A DNA stretch of 64,000 bases from Pseudoroseomonas aestuarii (lineage in GTDB: Bacteria > Pseudomonadota > Alphaproteobacteria > Acetobacterales > Acetobacteraceae), in assembly GCF_042651065.1 (NCBI RefSeq), contig NZ_JBHSCH010000019.1, positions 1 through 64,000 of the forward strand. Reading direction: 5' to 3'. Made by a program: the position numbers and the translations under genes. Positions 49,574-58,437 of the stretch are shown piece by piece. Numbering within the stretch: the first letter of the stretch is position 1; each line of letters starts with the position of its first letter. The notes beneath the pieces are model-generated. The model was given only the letters and a program-made list of their open reading frames with translations, searched no databases and was not told the DNA's origin.

Positions 49574-50434
49574 TCAGGCTTGCCTCGGCAGGTTGCCGAC
49601 ATCATGCAATTCCTGGGCGGTGGGCGCCTGCTGCCCCAGACCTTCCCAGCGTGTCCCTTCCTGTCGTGCCCGGCCGGGCGTGACGCCGAAGGCGGCGCGG
49701 TAGGCGGCGCCGAAGGCCGGCGCGCTGGCATAGCCCACCAGCGCCGCGGCGCGGGCCGGCGGCACGCCCCGCTCCAGCAGCGCCGCCGCCTCGGCCAGGC
49801 GCCAGTGCTGCCGCCAGGCGCCGAAGCTCATCCCCGTCTCGGCGCGGAACAGGCGGGAGAGGGTGCGGGCGCTGGCGCCCACCTCGGCGGCCCAGCCTTC
49901 CAGGGTCAGGCCGCTGTCGGGGCGGGCGTGCAGCGCCTCGGCCAGGCGCAGCAGGCGCGGGTCGCGCGGCTGCGGCACGCCGAGCGGCAGGGTGGGGGCG
50001 CGGCGGATCTCGTCCAGGATCAGCGCGGCGAGGTGGCCGGCGCGGCCCTCCGGGTCCCATTCGGGCGGCTCCTCGCAGGCGGCCAGGATCAGCTCCCGCA
50101 GCAGGGGCGAGACGGCCAGCACCGCCACGCCGGGCGGGCCGTGCCGCGCCGCGTCCTCGCGCAGGAACAGCGCGCGCATCGCCACCACGCCCTGCGTGGC
50201 CACGGCGTGCGGCAGCCCGGCCGGCACCCACAGCGCGCGGCCCGCCGGCACGACATAGCCCGCCGCGTCCGTGGTGATGCGCATGACGCCCTGGCTGGCA
50301 TAGATGAGCTGCACGCGGCGGTGGGCATGGCGCGGGGTGCGGCCGCCATCGGCATAGTCGCGCCGGAAGCCGGCCAGCGGGCGGTCCACCGCGTCCTGCG
50401 GCAGGTCGCGCGAGGGGATGATGTAGGTGGGCAT
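49574..50434 (-). CDS. AraC-family transcriptional regulator with cupin domain
   Basis: 286-residue regulator. The N-terminal cupin-like domain (about 30-110, HAHRRVQLIYASQGVM, WVPAGLPHAV) binds a ligand; the C-terminal helix-turn-helix pair is AEVGASARTLSRLFRAETGMSFGAWRQ (cited in part) followed by VGYASAPAFGAAYRAAFGVTPG. It is divergent from an MFS carrier gene whose start is 92 bp away, which is the likely target. ATG 50434 was chosen over ATG 50452 as it matches the cupin start. Confidence 0.87.
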   Translation of the reverse strand: MPTYIIPSRDLPQDAVDRPLAGFRRDYADGGRTPRHAHRRVQLIYASQGVMRITTDAAGYVVPAGRALWVPAGLPHAVATQGVVAMRALFLREDAARHGPPGVAVLAVSPLLRELILAACEEPPEWDPEGRAGHLAALILDEIRRAPTLPLGVPQPRDPRLLRLAEALHARPDSGLTLEGWAAEVGASARTLSRLFRAETGMSFGAWRQHWRLAEAAALLERGVPPARAAALVGYASAPAFGAAYRAAFGVTPGRARQEGTRWEGLGQQAPTAQELHDVGNLPRQA

Positions 50435-50525
50435 TTGGCGGCTTGGCGACATGATCTGGCCGGATGTCGGTTTCCAGCCAGGCTATCCTTCCGGGCAAGA
50501 ACGGCAAGACCGGAACGCCAACGCC

Positions 50526-51752
50526 ATGTCCCTGCACCCCGCCACGCGGCAGATCGCCTTCATCAACGCGGCGCACAGCGCCACCCATTTCAGCCTGCTG
50601 ATCCTGGCCACCGCCGTGCTGGGGCTGGTGCAGCAGGAGCCCGCGCGCTTCGGAACCGAGTACGGCCCGATCCTGGCGCTCGGCACCGGCATGTTCGTGC
50701 TCTACGGCGTGGGCTCTCTGCCGATGGGCTGGCTGGCCGCGCGCTTCGGGCGCCGCGCCCTGATGCTGGCCTTCTTCCTCGGCACGGGCGGCTGCATGGC
50801 GCTGGCGGGGCTCGCCCCCTCGCCGCTGTGGATGGCGGTGGCGCTGGCCGGCATGGGCGCCTTCTCGGCCATCTACCACCCCGTCGGCACCGCCATGCTG
50901 GTGGAGGCGGCGGGCGAGAAGGTTGGGCGCGCGGTCGGGCTGAACGGCGTGTTCGGCAATCTCGGCGTGGCGACGGCGCCGGTGCTGACGGCCTTCCTGG
51001 TGGCCACCCTCGGCTGGCGCTGGGCCTTCCTGGTGCCGGGGCTGCTCTGCGTGGTGGTGGGCGTGCTGTATGCGCGCGAGCCGGCCATCGACATGGCCAC
51101 GGCGCGCGGCGCGGCGAAGCCGTTCCCCGCCATTCCGCCGGCGGTGGTGCGGCGGGCGGTGGTGGTGCTGCTCTCCATCGCCGCCGTGTCGGGGCTGGTG
51201 TTCAACGCCTTCACCCTGCTGCTGCCGAAGCTGATGGAGGAGCGGCTGGCCGGCAGCCCGGATCTGCTGCCGGTGATCGGCGCGCTGGCCTTCATCGTGA
51301 CGATCTGCGGCGGGCTGACGCAGTTCACCGTGGGGCGGATGATCGACCGGATGACGCTGAAGCGGGTGTTCCTGCCGATGGCGCTGGTGCAGGTGCCGGC
51401 GATGCTGGCGCTGTCCTTCGCCGAGGGCTGGATGGTGCTGCCGCTGGCCGCGGCGCTGGCAGCCTCGATCTTCGGCCAGGTGACGGTGAATGAGACGATG
51501 ACGGCGCGCTACATCGCGCCGCCGCTGCGGGTGCGGCTCTATTCCATCCGCTTCTTCGTGGGCTTCCTCGGCGCCGCCGCCGCCTCGCCGCTGATCGGCC
51601 TGCTGCACGAGGCGACGGGGCGGCTCGACATGGCGCTGCTGGTGCTGGCCGGCTTCTCCGGCGTGACGCTGCTCTGCGCCCTGTTCTTCCCCGACCGCCG
51701 GGAGGAGCTGCGCCCCGAGGTGTGGCAAGCCGCGCCCGCCCCGGCGGAGTAG
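50526..51752 (+). CDS. MFS transporter
   Basis: 408-residue major facilitator permease with twelve helices. LPMGWLAARFGRRALM is the conserved helix 2-3 loop, and FSAIYHPVGTAMLVEAAG and VGRMIDRMTLKRVFL are typical later segments. The frame is open upstream, but ATG 50526 is the one that precedes the first helix with no extra leader. It is divergent from the AraC-type regulator and probably controlled by it. The cargo is unknown; such FsrA/YbfB-like carriers often export small drugs or sugars. Confidence 0.83.
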   Translation: MSLHPATRQIAFINAAHSATHFSLLILATAVLGLVQQEPARFGTEYGPILALGTGMFVLYGVGSLPMGWLAARFGRRALMLAFFLGTGGCMALAGLAPSPLWMAVALAGMGAFSAIYHPVGTAMLVEAAGEKVGRAVGLNGVFGNLGVATAPVLTAFLVATLGWRWAFLVPGLLCVVVGVLYAREPAIDMATARGAAKPFPAIPPAVVRRAVVVLLSIAAVSGLVFNAFTLLLPKLMEERLAGSPDLLPVIGALAFIVTICGGLTQFTVGRMIDRMTLKRVFLPMALVQVPAMLALSFAEGWMVLPLAAALAASIFGQVTVNETMTARYIAPPLRVRLYSIRFFVGFLGAAAASPLIGLLHEATGRLDMALLVLAGFSGVTLLCALFFPDRREELRPEVWQAAPAPAE

Positions 51753-51763
51753 ACTTGCAGAAA

Positions 51764-51803
51764 GAAGATGGGGGTCCGGGGGAATTCCTTCCCCCGGCCT
51801 TTT
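51764..51803 (+). repeat. Dispersed hairpin element, copy 2
   Basis: AGAAGATGGGGGTCCGGGGG continues into AATTCC and TTCCCCCGG (stem 51776-51784 with 51789-51797, loop TTCC). It is nearly identical to copy 1 over its full length and lies between convergent MFS and dienelactone hydrolase genes, the two genes' 3' ends. Confidence 0.75.
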
Positions 51804-51804
51804 C

Positions 51805-52467
51805 CTACTTCAGATGCTTCGCAAAGAACCCCAGGCTCCGCTGCTCCGCCAGGATGGTATCGGCCGGGCTGTAGGAGGCGCGTTCCTCGCAGGCGAAGCC
51901 GTGCTGCGCGCCGGGGTAGACGAACACCTCCACCTCCGGCCGGGCGGCGCGGATGGCCTCCACGTCGGTGAGCGGGATGCCCTTGTCCGCCTCGCCGAAA
52001 TGGAGCTGCACCGGGCAGTGGGGCACCTCCTCCCGCGCCGCGGCGATGCCGCCGCCATAGTAGCCGATGGCCGCCTGGAAGGCGCGGCTGCGGGTGGCGC
52101 CGTGCCAGGCGACGGTGCCGCCCCAGCAATAGCCGATGATGCCGCGCGCGGCGCCCTGGGGCAGGGCGGCGGCGGCGGCCTCAATGTCGCGCAGCGTGTC
52201 GGCCGGGTCGATGGCGCCGCGCAGGGCCAGGCCGCGCTGCACGTCCTCCGGCGCGTAGCCGAGTTCGGCGCCGCGCTCGGCGCGGTCGAACAGCGCCGGG
52301 CAGACGACGCGGAAGCCCTGCCGCGCGAAGCCCTCGGCCACGTGCCGCATGTGGCGGTTCACGCCGAAGATCTCCTGCACGACGACGAGCGCCTGCCGTG
52401 CATCCTCCGGCCCCGTGCACCAGGCGGAGAGGCGGTGGCCGTCGGCGGCGGTGAGTTCGATCTGCAT
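51805..52467 (-). CDS. Dienelactone hydrolase
   Basis: 220-residue cytoplasmic alpha/beta hydrolase of the DLH family. The nucleophile is Cys in IGYCWGG, the His is in YPGAQHGFACEE, and the Asp lies in FGEADKGIPL. Length is normal. It hydrolyses dienelactones or similar esters. ATG 52467 gives the family N-terminus; the longer open frame to 52539 is not supported. It stands alone on the minus strand between convergent units. Confidence 0.9.
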   Translation of the reverse strand: MQIELTAADGHRLSAWCTGPEDARQALVVVQEIFGVNRHMRHVAEGFARQGFRVVCPALFDRAERGAELGYAPEDVQRGLALRGAIDPADTLRDIEAAAAALPQGAARGIIGYCWGGTVAWHGATRSRAFQAAIGYYGGGIAAAREEVPHCPVQLHFGEADKGIPLTDVEAIRAARPEVEVFVYPGAQHGFACEERASYSPADTILAEQRSLGFFAKHLK

Positions 52468-52509
52468 GGGCGCATTCCTCCTGTGGGCGGGGCGGTCTAT
52501 CCTCCGCCG

Positions 52510-52707
52510 ATGGCAGAGATCGTCAACCTGAACCGGCACAGGAAGGCCGCCGCCCGCGCCGCCGAGGCGAAGCAGGCCGCCGCCAACCGGGTGAAGTTCG
52601 GCCGCACCCCGGCCGAGCGCGCGCGCGAGGCGGAGGCCGAGGCGCGCCGCCGCGCCCTGCTCGACGGCGCCCGCCAGGAAGAGGCGGGGAAGGATGGGGC
52701 GGGGTGA
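52510..52707 (+). CDS. DUF4169 small protein
   Basis: 65-residue, highly basic, Ala/Arg-rich protein beginning MAEIVNLNRHRKAAARAA with FGRTPAERARE near the middle, the DUF4169 pattern common in alphaproteobacteria. It is probably a small helical, perhaps nucleic-acid-associated protein of unknown role. The stop overlaps the GTG start of the next gene, so they are coupled. Confidence 0.8.
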   Translation: MAEIVNLNRHRKAAARAAEAKQAAANRVKFGRTPAERAREAEAEARRRALLDGARQEEAGKDGAG

Positions 52708-53168
52708 AGCAGGAGGCGGCCGGCATGAGCGCGGCGCCCCGCATCATCCGGCTGCCGGACCTTCCGCCCGGGCTGGAGGCGCTGCGGGCCGAGGCCGCCG
52801 CCGAGGGCTTCCGCTTCATCGGCCGGCTGGCGCGGGAATGGCAGGACCGGACAAACCGCTTCGACGGCCCTGGGGAGGCGCTGCTGGGCGCCTGCGAGGC
52901 GGGCGTCCTGCTGGCGGTGTGCGGCCTCAACCGCGACCCCTATGCGGCGGATGCGGGAACCGGGCGGCTGCGGCACCTCTATGTCCGCCCGGCCGCCCGC
53001 CGCCGCGGCATCGCCTCCGCGCTGGTCGGGCGCCTGCTCGGGCTGGCGGAGGGCCGCTTCCACACCCTGCGGCTGCGGACGGAGACGGAGGCGGCGGCCG
53101 CCTTCTACGCCCGCCACGGCTTCCGCGCCGTCACGGCGGCGGACGCCACGCACGCCCGGGCGCTCTAG
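52704..53168 (+). CDS. GNAT-family acetyltransferase
   Basis: 154-residue GNAT N-acetyltransferase. The acetyl-CoA motif is VRPAARRRGIASALVGRLL (the usual Q/R-x-x-G-x-G/A loop), with LRHLY ahead and RTETEAAAAFYARHGF after. The substrate is unknown. A GTG start gives a 4-bp overlap with the DUF4169 gene; an in-frame ATG seven codons on (52725) is also possible. It is convergent with the histidine kinase gene. Confidence 0.82.
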   Translation: MKQEAAGMSAAPRIIRLPDLPPGLEALRAEAAAEGFRFIGRLAREWQDRTNRFDGPGEALLGACEAGVLLAVCGLNRDPYAADAGTGRLRHLYVRPAARRRGIASALVGRLLGLAEGRFHTLRLRTETEAAAAFYARHGFRAVTAADATHARAL

Positions 53169-53231
53169 GTCGGATCGCGAGCAGGCCGCTTCGCCCGGTC
53201 GCGTGAAGATGCTCGTGAAAACAATGAGCCG

Positions 53232-53269
53232 GAGCCTTTTCCGTGAGCCAGCGCGAACGGAAAAGGCTC
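53232..53269. terminator. Stem-loop between convergent GNAT and kinase genes
   Basis: GAGCCTTTTCCGT (53232-53244) pairs perfectly with ACGGAAAAGGCTC (53257-53269), arms 13 bp, loop 12 nt. It is centred between convergent genes and could act as a bidirectional terminator, though no U-run follows on either strand. Confidence 0.55.
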
Positions 53270-53288
53270 TGGCCCGCCGGCCTCGTGC

Positions 53289-55136
53289 TCAGCCCAGGGC
53301 CGCCGCCCGCGCGGGCAGGGCATCCTGGCGGCGCAGGGCGCGCAACGCCCGCAGCAGGGCCTCGCGCTGCAACGGCTTGGGCAGGTAGCCATCCATGCCC
53401 GCCTGCAGGCAGTCCGGCCATCCCTCCCTGGCATCGGTGCCGGAAAGCCCCAGGATGGCGATGCGCCCGCCGCCCGGCCGGCGCGCCTCCTCGGCGCGGA
53501 TGCGGCGGGTGGTCTCCAGCCCGTCCATGCCCTGCATCTGCAGGTCGAGCAGCACGAGGTCGACCGGGCAAGCCTGCAGGTGGGCCAGCGCCGCCTCGCC
53601 GCTGGCGGCCTCGGCCACGCTGTGCCCGGCCTGGCGCAGCATGGTCTGCGCCACCATGCGGTTCAGCGGCACGTCGTCCACCACCAGGATGCGCAGCGGC
53701 GTGGCCAGGGGCAGCATGTGCGGCATCGCCCCCGCCTGCGCCGGGGCCGCCGGCAACGCCGCCGGCGGCAGCGGCAGCTCGGCCCAGAAAAGGCTGCCGC
53801 GCCCCTCCGGCCCCGGCAGAACGCCGATCCGCCCGCCCATGGCCTGCACCAGCCCATCGGTGATGGCGAGGCCGAGGCCATGCCCCTCGGCCTCCAGCGC
53901 GGTGAGGCGGCTGAAGTCGCGGAAGAGCTGGGCCCGCTGCGCCGCCGGGATGCCGGGGCCGGTGTCCAGCACCTCCAGCCGCAGCCCGTCCTCCACCGCC
54001 CGTACCGAGAGCCGCACCCAGCCGCCCCGGGGGGTGAACTTCACGGCATTGCCGGCGAGGTTCAGCAGCACCTGCCGCAGCCGCCGCGCATCGCCCAGCA
54101 CCGCCTCGGGGCAGCCGGGCTCCAGCTCCAGCCGCAGGGCGACCGACTTGCCCGACGCCTCGGGGCGCAGCAGCTCCAGCGCGCCTTCCAGCAGGGCGCG
54201 CAGCGGCACCGGCTCCCGCGCCAGGGTGAGGCGGCCGGCCTCCACCTGGGCGAGGTCCAGCACGTCGTTTACCAGCGCCAGCAGGTGGCGGCCGGCGCGG
54301 TTGATCACCGCCACCTCCTCGCGCGCCGGGCCGGGCAGGTCGTCCCGCGCGCCCAGGATCTGCGCCATGCCGAGCACGCCGTTGAGCGGGGTGCGCAGCT
54401 CGTGGCTCATCCGCGCCAGGAAGCGGGACTTGGCGGCGTTGGAGGCCTCCGCCGCCTCGCGCGCGGCGGCGGAGGCGGCCAGGGCGCGCTGCTCGCCGCG
54501 CGCCCGGAACAGCGCCATCAGGCAGAAGCTGGTGAAAACGCAGTGCAGCATGCCCTGCACCAGCACCAGGCTGAACCACAGGCGCTGCGGCAGCTCGGGG
54601 CCGGCGTGCCATTCCGGCTGCGCCAGCGCCACCGGCACGCGCAGCAGCACCAGCACGCCTTGCAGGGCGAAGCTGAGGCTGAGAAGGGTGCGGAACAGGC
54701 GGTGCTCCGCCCGGTCGCGCCAGAACTCCCAGGCGATGCCGAGGCTCAGCGGCGCCGTCAGCAGCGACATGATGATGACGCGCATCTCCCGCGTCTCGGT
54801 CAGGCCGGGCAGCTGGCGCAGGCCGAGCCAGGCCAGGAGCGGCAGCAGCATCAGCCAGAACGGGGTGCGGCGCTGGTCGAAGCGGCGGACGCCGATCCAG
54901 GCGAGGCCGAGGGAGAGCAGCGTCAGCGCATTGCCGAGATCGATCGAGACACGGTCCGGCAGATGGCCGCGCAGCCCCACCAGCAGCGCCGACAGGCCGA
55001 CGCCGAGAACCGCCAGCCCCCATTCCCGCAGCCCCGGCGCCCGGTGCCGGTCGAAGGAAAGCACCAGCCACATCAGCCCGATGGTCAGGCTGAGCAGCGT
55101 GCCAACAGAGAGCAGGGTGGGTAGGTGCAGATCCAC
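53289..55136 (-). CDS. Hybrid sensor histidine kinase/response regulator
   Basis: 615-residue membrane sensor. Residues 1-215 are a bundle of about six or seven helices, a 7TM-like input domain. A linker leads to the dimerisation helix MSHELRTPLNGVLGMAQILG (H-box), then ATPase boxes (NAVKFTPRG, DTGPGIP, GHGLGLAI). A receiver follows: VVDDVPLNRMVAQ, phospho-Asp in VLLDLQMQGMDG, and DGYLPKP. It autophosphorylates and passes the phosphate within the protein. No partner regulator lies nearby, so its target is unknown. Confidence 0.9.
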   Translation of the reverse strand: MDLHLPTLLSVGTLLSLTIGLMWLVLSFDRHRAPGLREWGLAVLGVGLSALLVGLRGHLPDRVSIDLGNALTLLSLGLAWIGVRRFDQRRTPFWLMLLPLLAWLGLRQLPGLTETREMRVIIMSLLTAPLSLGIAWEFWRDRAEHRLFRTLLSLSFALQGVLVLLRVPVALAQPEWHAGPELPQRLWFSLVLVQGMLHCVFTSFCLMALFRARGEQRALAASAAAREAAEASNAAKSRFLARMSHELRTPLNGVLGMAQILGARDDLPGPAREEVAVINRAGRHLLALVNDVLDLAQVEAGRLTLAREPVPLRALLEGALELLRPEASGKSVALRLELEPGCPEAVLGDARRLRQVLLNLAGNAVKFTPRGGWVRLSVRAVEDGLRLEVLDTGPGIPAAQRAQLFRDFSRLTALEAEGHGLGLAITDGLVQAMGGRIGVLPGPEGRGSLFWAELPLPPAALPAAPAQAGAMPHMLPLATPLRILVVDDVPLNRMVAQTMLRQAGHSVAEAASGEAALAHLQACPVDLVLLDLQMQGMDGLETTRRIRAEEARRPGGGRIAILGLSGTDAREGWPDCLQAGMDGYLPKPLQREALLRALRALRRQDALPARAAALG

Positions 55137-55252
55137 GGGCGGGCGCCGGCCTTGTCATTGGCCGGTTGTGCAGGGCCGGCGGGCCACTCTATCGCCCTGC
55201 CTTTCACGACCATAGAGTGAAAAAGCGGGGTGGACGCTCCACCCCGCCGTTC

Positions 55253-56347
55253 TCAGACGTTGAAGCGGAACAGCAGGATGTCGCCGTCCTTGACGACGTA
55301 TTCCTTGCCTTCCACCCGCATCTTGCCGGCTTCCTTGGCGCCCTGCTCGCCGCCGAGCGCCACGTAGTCGTCATAGGCGATGGTCTCGGCGGCGATGAAG
55401 CCGCGCTCGAAATCGCCATGGATGACGCCAGCGGCCTGCGGCGCCTTCATGCCGCGGGTGATGGTCCAGGCGCGCGCCTCCTTCGGCCCCACGGTGAAGT
55501 AGGTCAGCAGGCCGAGCAGCCCGTAGCCGGCGGCGATGACGCGATCCAGCCCGGAATCGGACAGGCCCAGCCCTTCCAGGAACTCGCCCCGGTCGGCCGC
55601 GTCCATCTGGCTGATCTCGGCCTCGATGGCGGCGGAGACCACCACCGCCTTGGCGCCCTCGGCCGCGGCGCGGGCGAACACCTTCTCGCTGTGCGCGTTG
55701 CCGCTGCCGGCCGCGCCTTCCTCGACGTTGCAGACGTAGAGCACCGGCTTGGAGGTGAGCAGCTGGAGGCGCTTCGCCGCCTCCTCCTCCCCCTTCGGGA
55801 TGGAGGCGCGGGCGGGGCGGCCGTCGCGCAGCCCGGCCAGGATCGGCTCGATCAGCGTGAGCTGGCCGGCCGCCTCCTTGTCGCCGCCGCGGGCGCGCTT
55901 CTGCAGGCCGAGCTGGCGCTTCTCCAGGCTGTCCATGTCGGCCAGCATCAGCTCGGTCTCGATGGTGTCGGCGTCGCGGATCGGGTCCACGCTGCCCTCG
56001 ACATGGGTGACGTCGCCATCCTCGAAGCAGCGCAGCACGTGCACGATGGCATCCGTCTCGCGGATGTTGCCGAGGAACTGGTTGCCCAGGCCCTCGCCGC
56101 GCGAGGCGCCGCGCACCAGGCCCGCGATGTCCACGAACTCCAGGCTGGTCGGCACGATCTTGGCCGACTTGCCGATCCTGGCGATGGTGTCGAGCCGCCG
56201 GTCCGGCACCGCGACGCGGCCGACATTCGGCTCGATGGTGCAGAAGGGATAGTTGGCGGCCTGGGCCGCCGCGGTCTGCGTCAGCGCGTTGAACAGGGTG
56301 GACTTGCCGACATTCGGCAGGCCGACGATCCCGCAGTTGAAGCCCAT
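55253..56347 (-). CDS. ychF: Redox-regulated ATPase YchF (Obg-like)
   Basis: 364-residue Obg-like ATPase. The P-loop is GLPNVGKSTLFNALTQ, GLVRGASRGEGLGNQFL follows, and the TGS-like C-terminal domain ends with MRVEGKEYVVKDGDILLFRFNV (the last stretch cited in part). The usual NKxD motif is replaced, consistent with ATP preference. It binds ribosomes and modulates the oxidative-stress response. The gene order rplY-pth-(unknown)-ychF is common in alphaproteobacteria, with a 135-residue unknown inserted here. Confidence 0.95.
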   Translation of the reverse strand: MGFNCGIVGLPNVGKSTLFNALTQTAAAQAANYPFCTIEPNVGRVAVPDRRLDTIARIGKSAKIVPTSLEFVDIAGLVRGASRGEGLGNQFLGNIRETDAIVHVLRCFEDGDVTHVEGSVDPIRDADTIETELMLADMDSLEKRQLGLQKRARGGDKEAAGQLTLIEPILAGLRDGRPARASIPKGEEEAAKRLQLLTSKPVLYVCNVEEGAAGSGNAHSEKVFARAAAEGAKAVVVSAAIEAEISQMDAADRGEFLEGLGLSDSGLDRVIAAGYGLLGLLTYFTVGPKEARAWTITRGMKAPQAAGVIHGDFERGFIAAETIAYDDYVALGGEQGAKEAGKMRVEGKEYVVKDGDILLFRFNV

Positions 56348-56545
56348 GTCAGGTCCTCTTTGTATGCGCGCCCCTGCGGTGCAGGGGCGCCCTCATTCGC
56401 CGGCGCCGGCCTCGGCCGGCTTGGCTTCGCCGCATGGGCGGCTGCGCCCGTTCGGGCACCCGGCCCACCATGCGGCCCGCGATCCCGCGCAGCCCGCTCC
56501 CCTGGCCCAGGGCGCGGAAGCGCCGCCCCGGGCGCGGGGGGTGCC

Positions 56546-56953
56546 TCAGCCCAGTGCGGCGGCGATCTCGCCGGCGATCTGGGCGGCGGCGATGCGGGCG
56601 GCGGCGTCGTCCGTCGGCAGCGCCAGGGCGGCGGCGCGCAGCTGCGTCACCGCGCCACCGAGCGACACGTCGAGCGACTGCGCGGCGGCGCGGATCAGCT
56701 CGGCGCGCGCCGGGCCCACCGCCCCGGAGACGGCCTGCGCCATGGCCTGCGCCAGGGCGGCGCGGGCGGCGGCGGCCTCGATCGCGCCCTGGTGGCCGGT
56801 GTCGCTGGTCTCCAGCGCGGCGGCGGTGCCCGCCAGGCTGTGCGCCTGGGCCAGCAGGCCGGCGGCCAGCGCGGCGGCGCCGTTCGCCAGATCCTCCGGG
56901 CCGGGGCCGCCGAACTCGGCGGCCAGGTCGGCGGCAGCGTCTTCCATCGCCAT
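56546..56953 (-). CDS. Small Ala-rich hypothetical protein in the pth-ychF spacer
   Basis: 135-residue, very Ala-rich, predominantly helical protein with no Trp, no Cys and no recognised motif. It begins 2 bp after the pth stop, so it is in the same message. The composition suggests a helical bundle; the function is unknown. A second ATG two codons in is also possible. Its coding status is supported by position and open frame only. Confidence 0.55.
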   Translation of the reverse strand: MAMEDAAADLAAEFGGPGPEDLANGAAALAAGLLAQAHSLAGTAAALETSDTGHQGAIEAAAARAALAQAMAQAVSGAVGPARAELIRAAAQSLDVSLGGAVTQLRAAALALPTDDAAARIAAAQIAGEIAAALG

Positions 56954-56955
56954 TC

Positions 56956-57528
56956 TCAGCTCTCCTGGGTCAGCAGGGCCACGCGGGTCATGAAGGCTTC
57001 CGGCTCGCCTTTGGCCAGCAGGGGCGCGGCCTCCGCCACTGCATCCAGCATGGGTTCCAGCCAGGTGTCCACCTTGGCGAAGTTGCCCAGCACGTGGCCG
57101 GTCACCTTCTCCTTCATGCCGGGATGGCCGATGCCGAGGCGCACGCGCCAGTAGTCCGGCGTGCCCAGCTTGCGGTCCATGTCGCGCAGCCCGTTATGCC
57201 CGGCGGCGCCGCCACCCTTCTTCACCCGGATGCGGCCGGGGGCGAGGTCGAGCTCGTCGTGGAAGGCGGTGACGCTGGCGGGCGGGATCTTGTGGAAGGC
57301 GGCGGCGGCCTGCACCGAATCGCCCGAGAGGTTCATGTAGGTCTGCGGCTTCAGCAGCAGCAGCTTCTGGCCGGCGATGCTGCCCTCGGCCAGCAGGCCC
57401 TTGTAGCGTTGCCGCCACGGCGTGAAGCCGTGGCGGCGGGCGATGGCGTCGAGCGCCATGAAGCCGATGTTGTGGCGGTGCCGCGCCTGACCCGGTTCGG
57501 GATTGCCGAGGCCGACCCAGAGCAGCAC
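56956..57528 (-). CDS. pth: Peptidyl-tRNA hydrolase
   Basis: 190-residue enzyme that releases peptides from stalled peptidyl-tRNAs. The catalytic His is in RHNIGF (His19 by this start), with the conserved Asn20; FHDELD has the active Asp (residue 91). KGGGAAGHNGLRDM and RLGIGHPG are additional family motifs. It lies 15 bp downstream of rplY and is probably co-transcribed with it. Confidence 0.95.
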   Translation of the reverse strand: MLLWVGLGNPEPGQARHRHNIGFMALDAIARRHGFTPWRQRYKGLLAEGSIAGQKLLLLKPQTYMNLSGDSVQAAAAFHKIPPASVTAFHDELDLAPGRIRVKKGGGAAGHNGLRDMDRKLGTPDYWRVRLGIGHPGMKEKVTGHVLGNFAKVDTWLEPMLDAVAEAAPLLAKGEPEAFMTRVALLTQES

Positions 57529-57543
57529 GCCAGAACCCCTGCC

Positions 57544-58197
57544 TTACTTCTTCGGCGCGGCCTTGCCGCCCTTGCCCTTGGCGGGCGCGGGGGCGGCGGC
57601 GACAGGGGCGGCCACGACCACCTCCTCCTCGACCGTCGGCGGCGCGATGGTGGCCACCACGAAGTCACGGCCGACGATCACCGGCTGGGTGCCCTTGACG
57701 TCCGCCACGTTGGACCAGCGCAGGCTGTCGCCGATGGCGGCGGCGCCCATGTCGATCTCGAACTGGTCCGGCACCTGGTCGGGGTCGGACAGCACCTCGA
57801 CCTCGCGGCGGACGACGTTCAGCACGCCACCCTCCTTGATGCCCGGCGCGCTCTCCTCGTTCAGGAACACCACCGGCACCTTCACGCGGATCAGCTGGCC
57901 GGGGGCCAGGCGCTGGAAGTCCACGTGCAGGGGGATGTCCTTCACGGGGTGGAACTGCACGTCGCGCATCAGGCAGCGCTCGGTCGTGCCGTTCACAGCC
58001 ACCTCGTAGAGGTGCGACTGCCAGCCGCCCTTGTGCAGCTCCTTCATCACGTCGCGCGGGTCGAGCGACAGCAGCGTCGCCTCCTGCTTCGCGCCGTAGA
58101 TGACCGCGGGGACGCGCCCCGTCCTCCGAGTCGCGCGCGCCGCCCCCTTACCGGCCAACTCGCGCGCCTCGGCCTCGATCCGAATGGTCTGGACCAT
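57544..58197 (-). CDS. rplY: 50S ribosomal protein L25, general stress (Ctc) form
   Basis: 217-residue bL25 with the long CTC architecture: the L25 domain (ATRRTGRVPAVIYGAKQEA, then LHKGGWQSHLYEV) plus a beta C-terminal domain, followed by a Pro/Ala/Lys tail. It binds 5S rRNA. The long form with low-complexity C-terminus is usual in alphaproteobacteria. ATG 58197 fits the family start; the longer frame upstream is not supported. pth and ychF lie downstream. Confidence 0.93.
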   Translation of the reverse strand: MVQTIRIEAEARELAGKGAARATRRTGRVPAVIYGAKQEATLLSLDPRDVMKELHKGGWQSHLYEVAVNGTTERCLMRDVQFHPVKDIPLHVDFQRLAPGQLIRVKVPVVFLNEESAPGIKEGGVLNVVRREVEVLSDPDQVPDQFEIDMGAAAIGDSLRWSNVADVKGTQPVIVGRDFVVATIAPPTVEEEVVVAAPVAAAPAPAKGKGGKAAPKK

Positions 58198-58437
58198 GTG
58201 TCCGTGCTCCGCTTGCTCTGTGGCGCCGCGCCGGCCCTGCCGGGGCGCCTGCCCAATCCCGCCCCCGGGCCCATGCCCGAAAACAGTTGCGCTGGCCTCC
58301 AGGGGTGCCAGCGCGGGGCGGGGAATAGGGCATTTGGTGCCGGGAGGCAATCATTCGCCGGCGTCCCGGGCAGGGGAATCGCCCGCAGCGCCGGCGCCGC
58401 CGCCGCTGGCAGCGGAATCCGCCCGCGGCGCCGCCGC

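Noticed and set aside
49437..49703. 88-codon plus-strand frame upstream of the AraC gene
   Set aside because: No homologue recognised; second half is antisense to the AraC gene and rich in Cys/Arg/Pro; no ribosome site.
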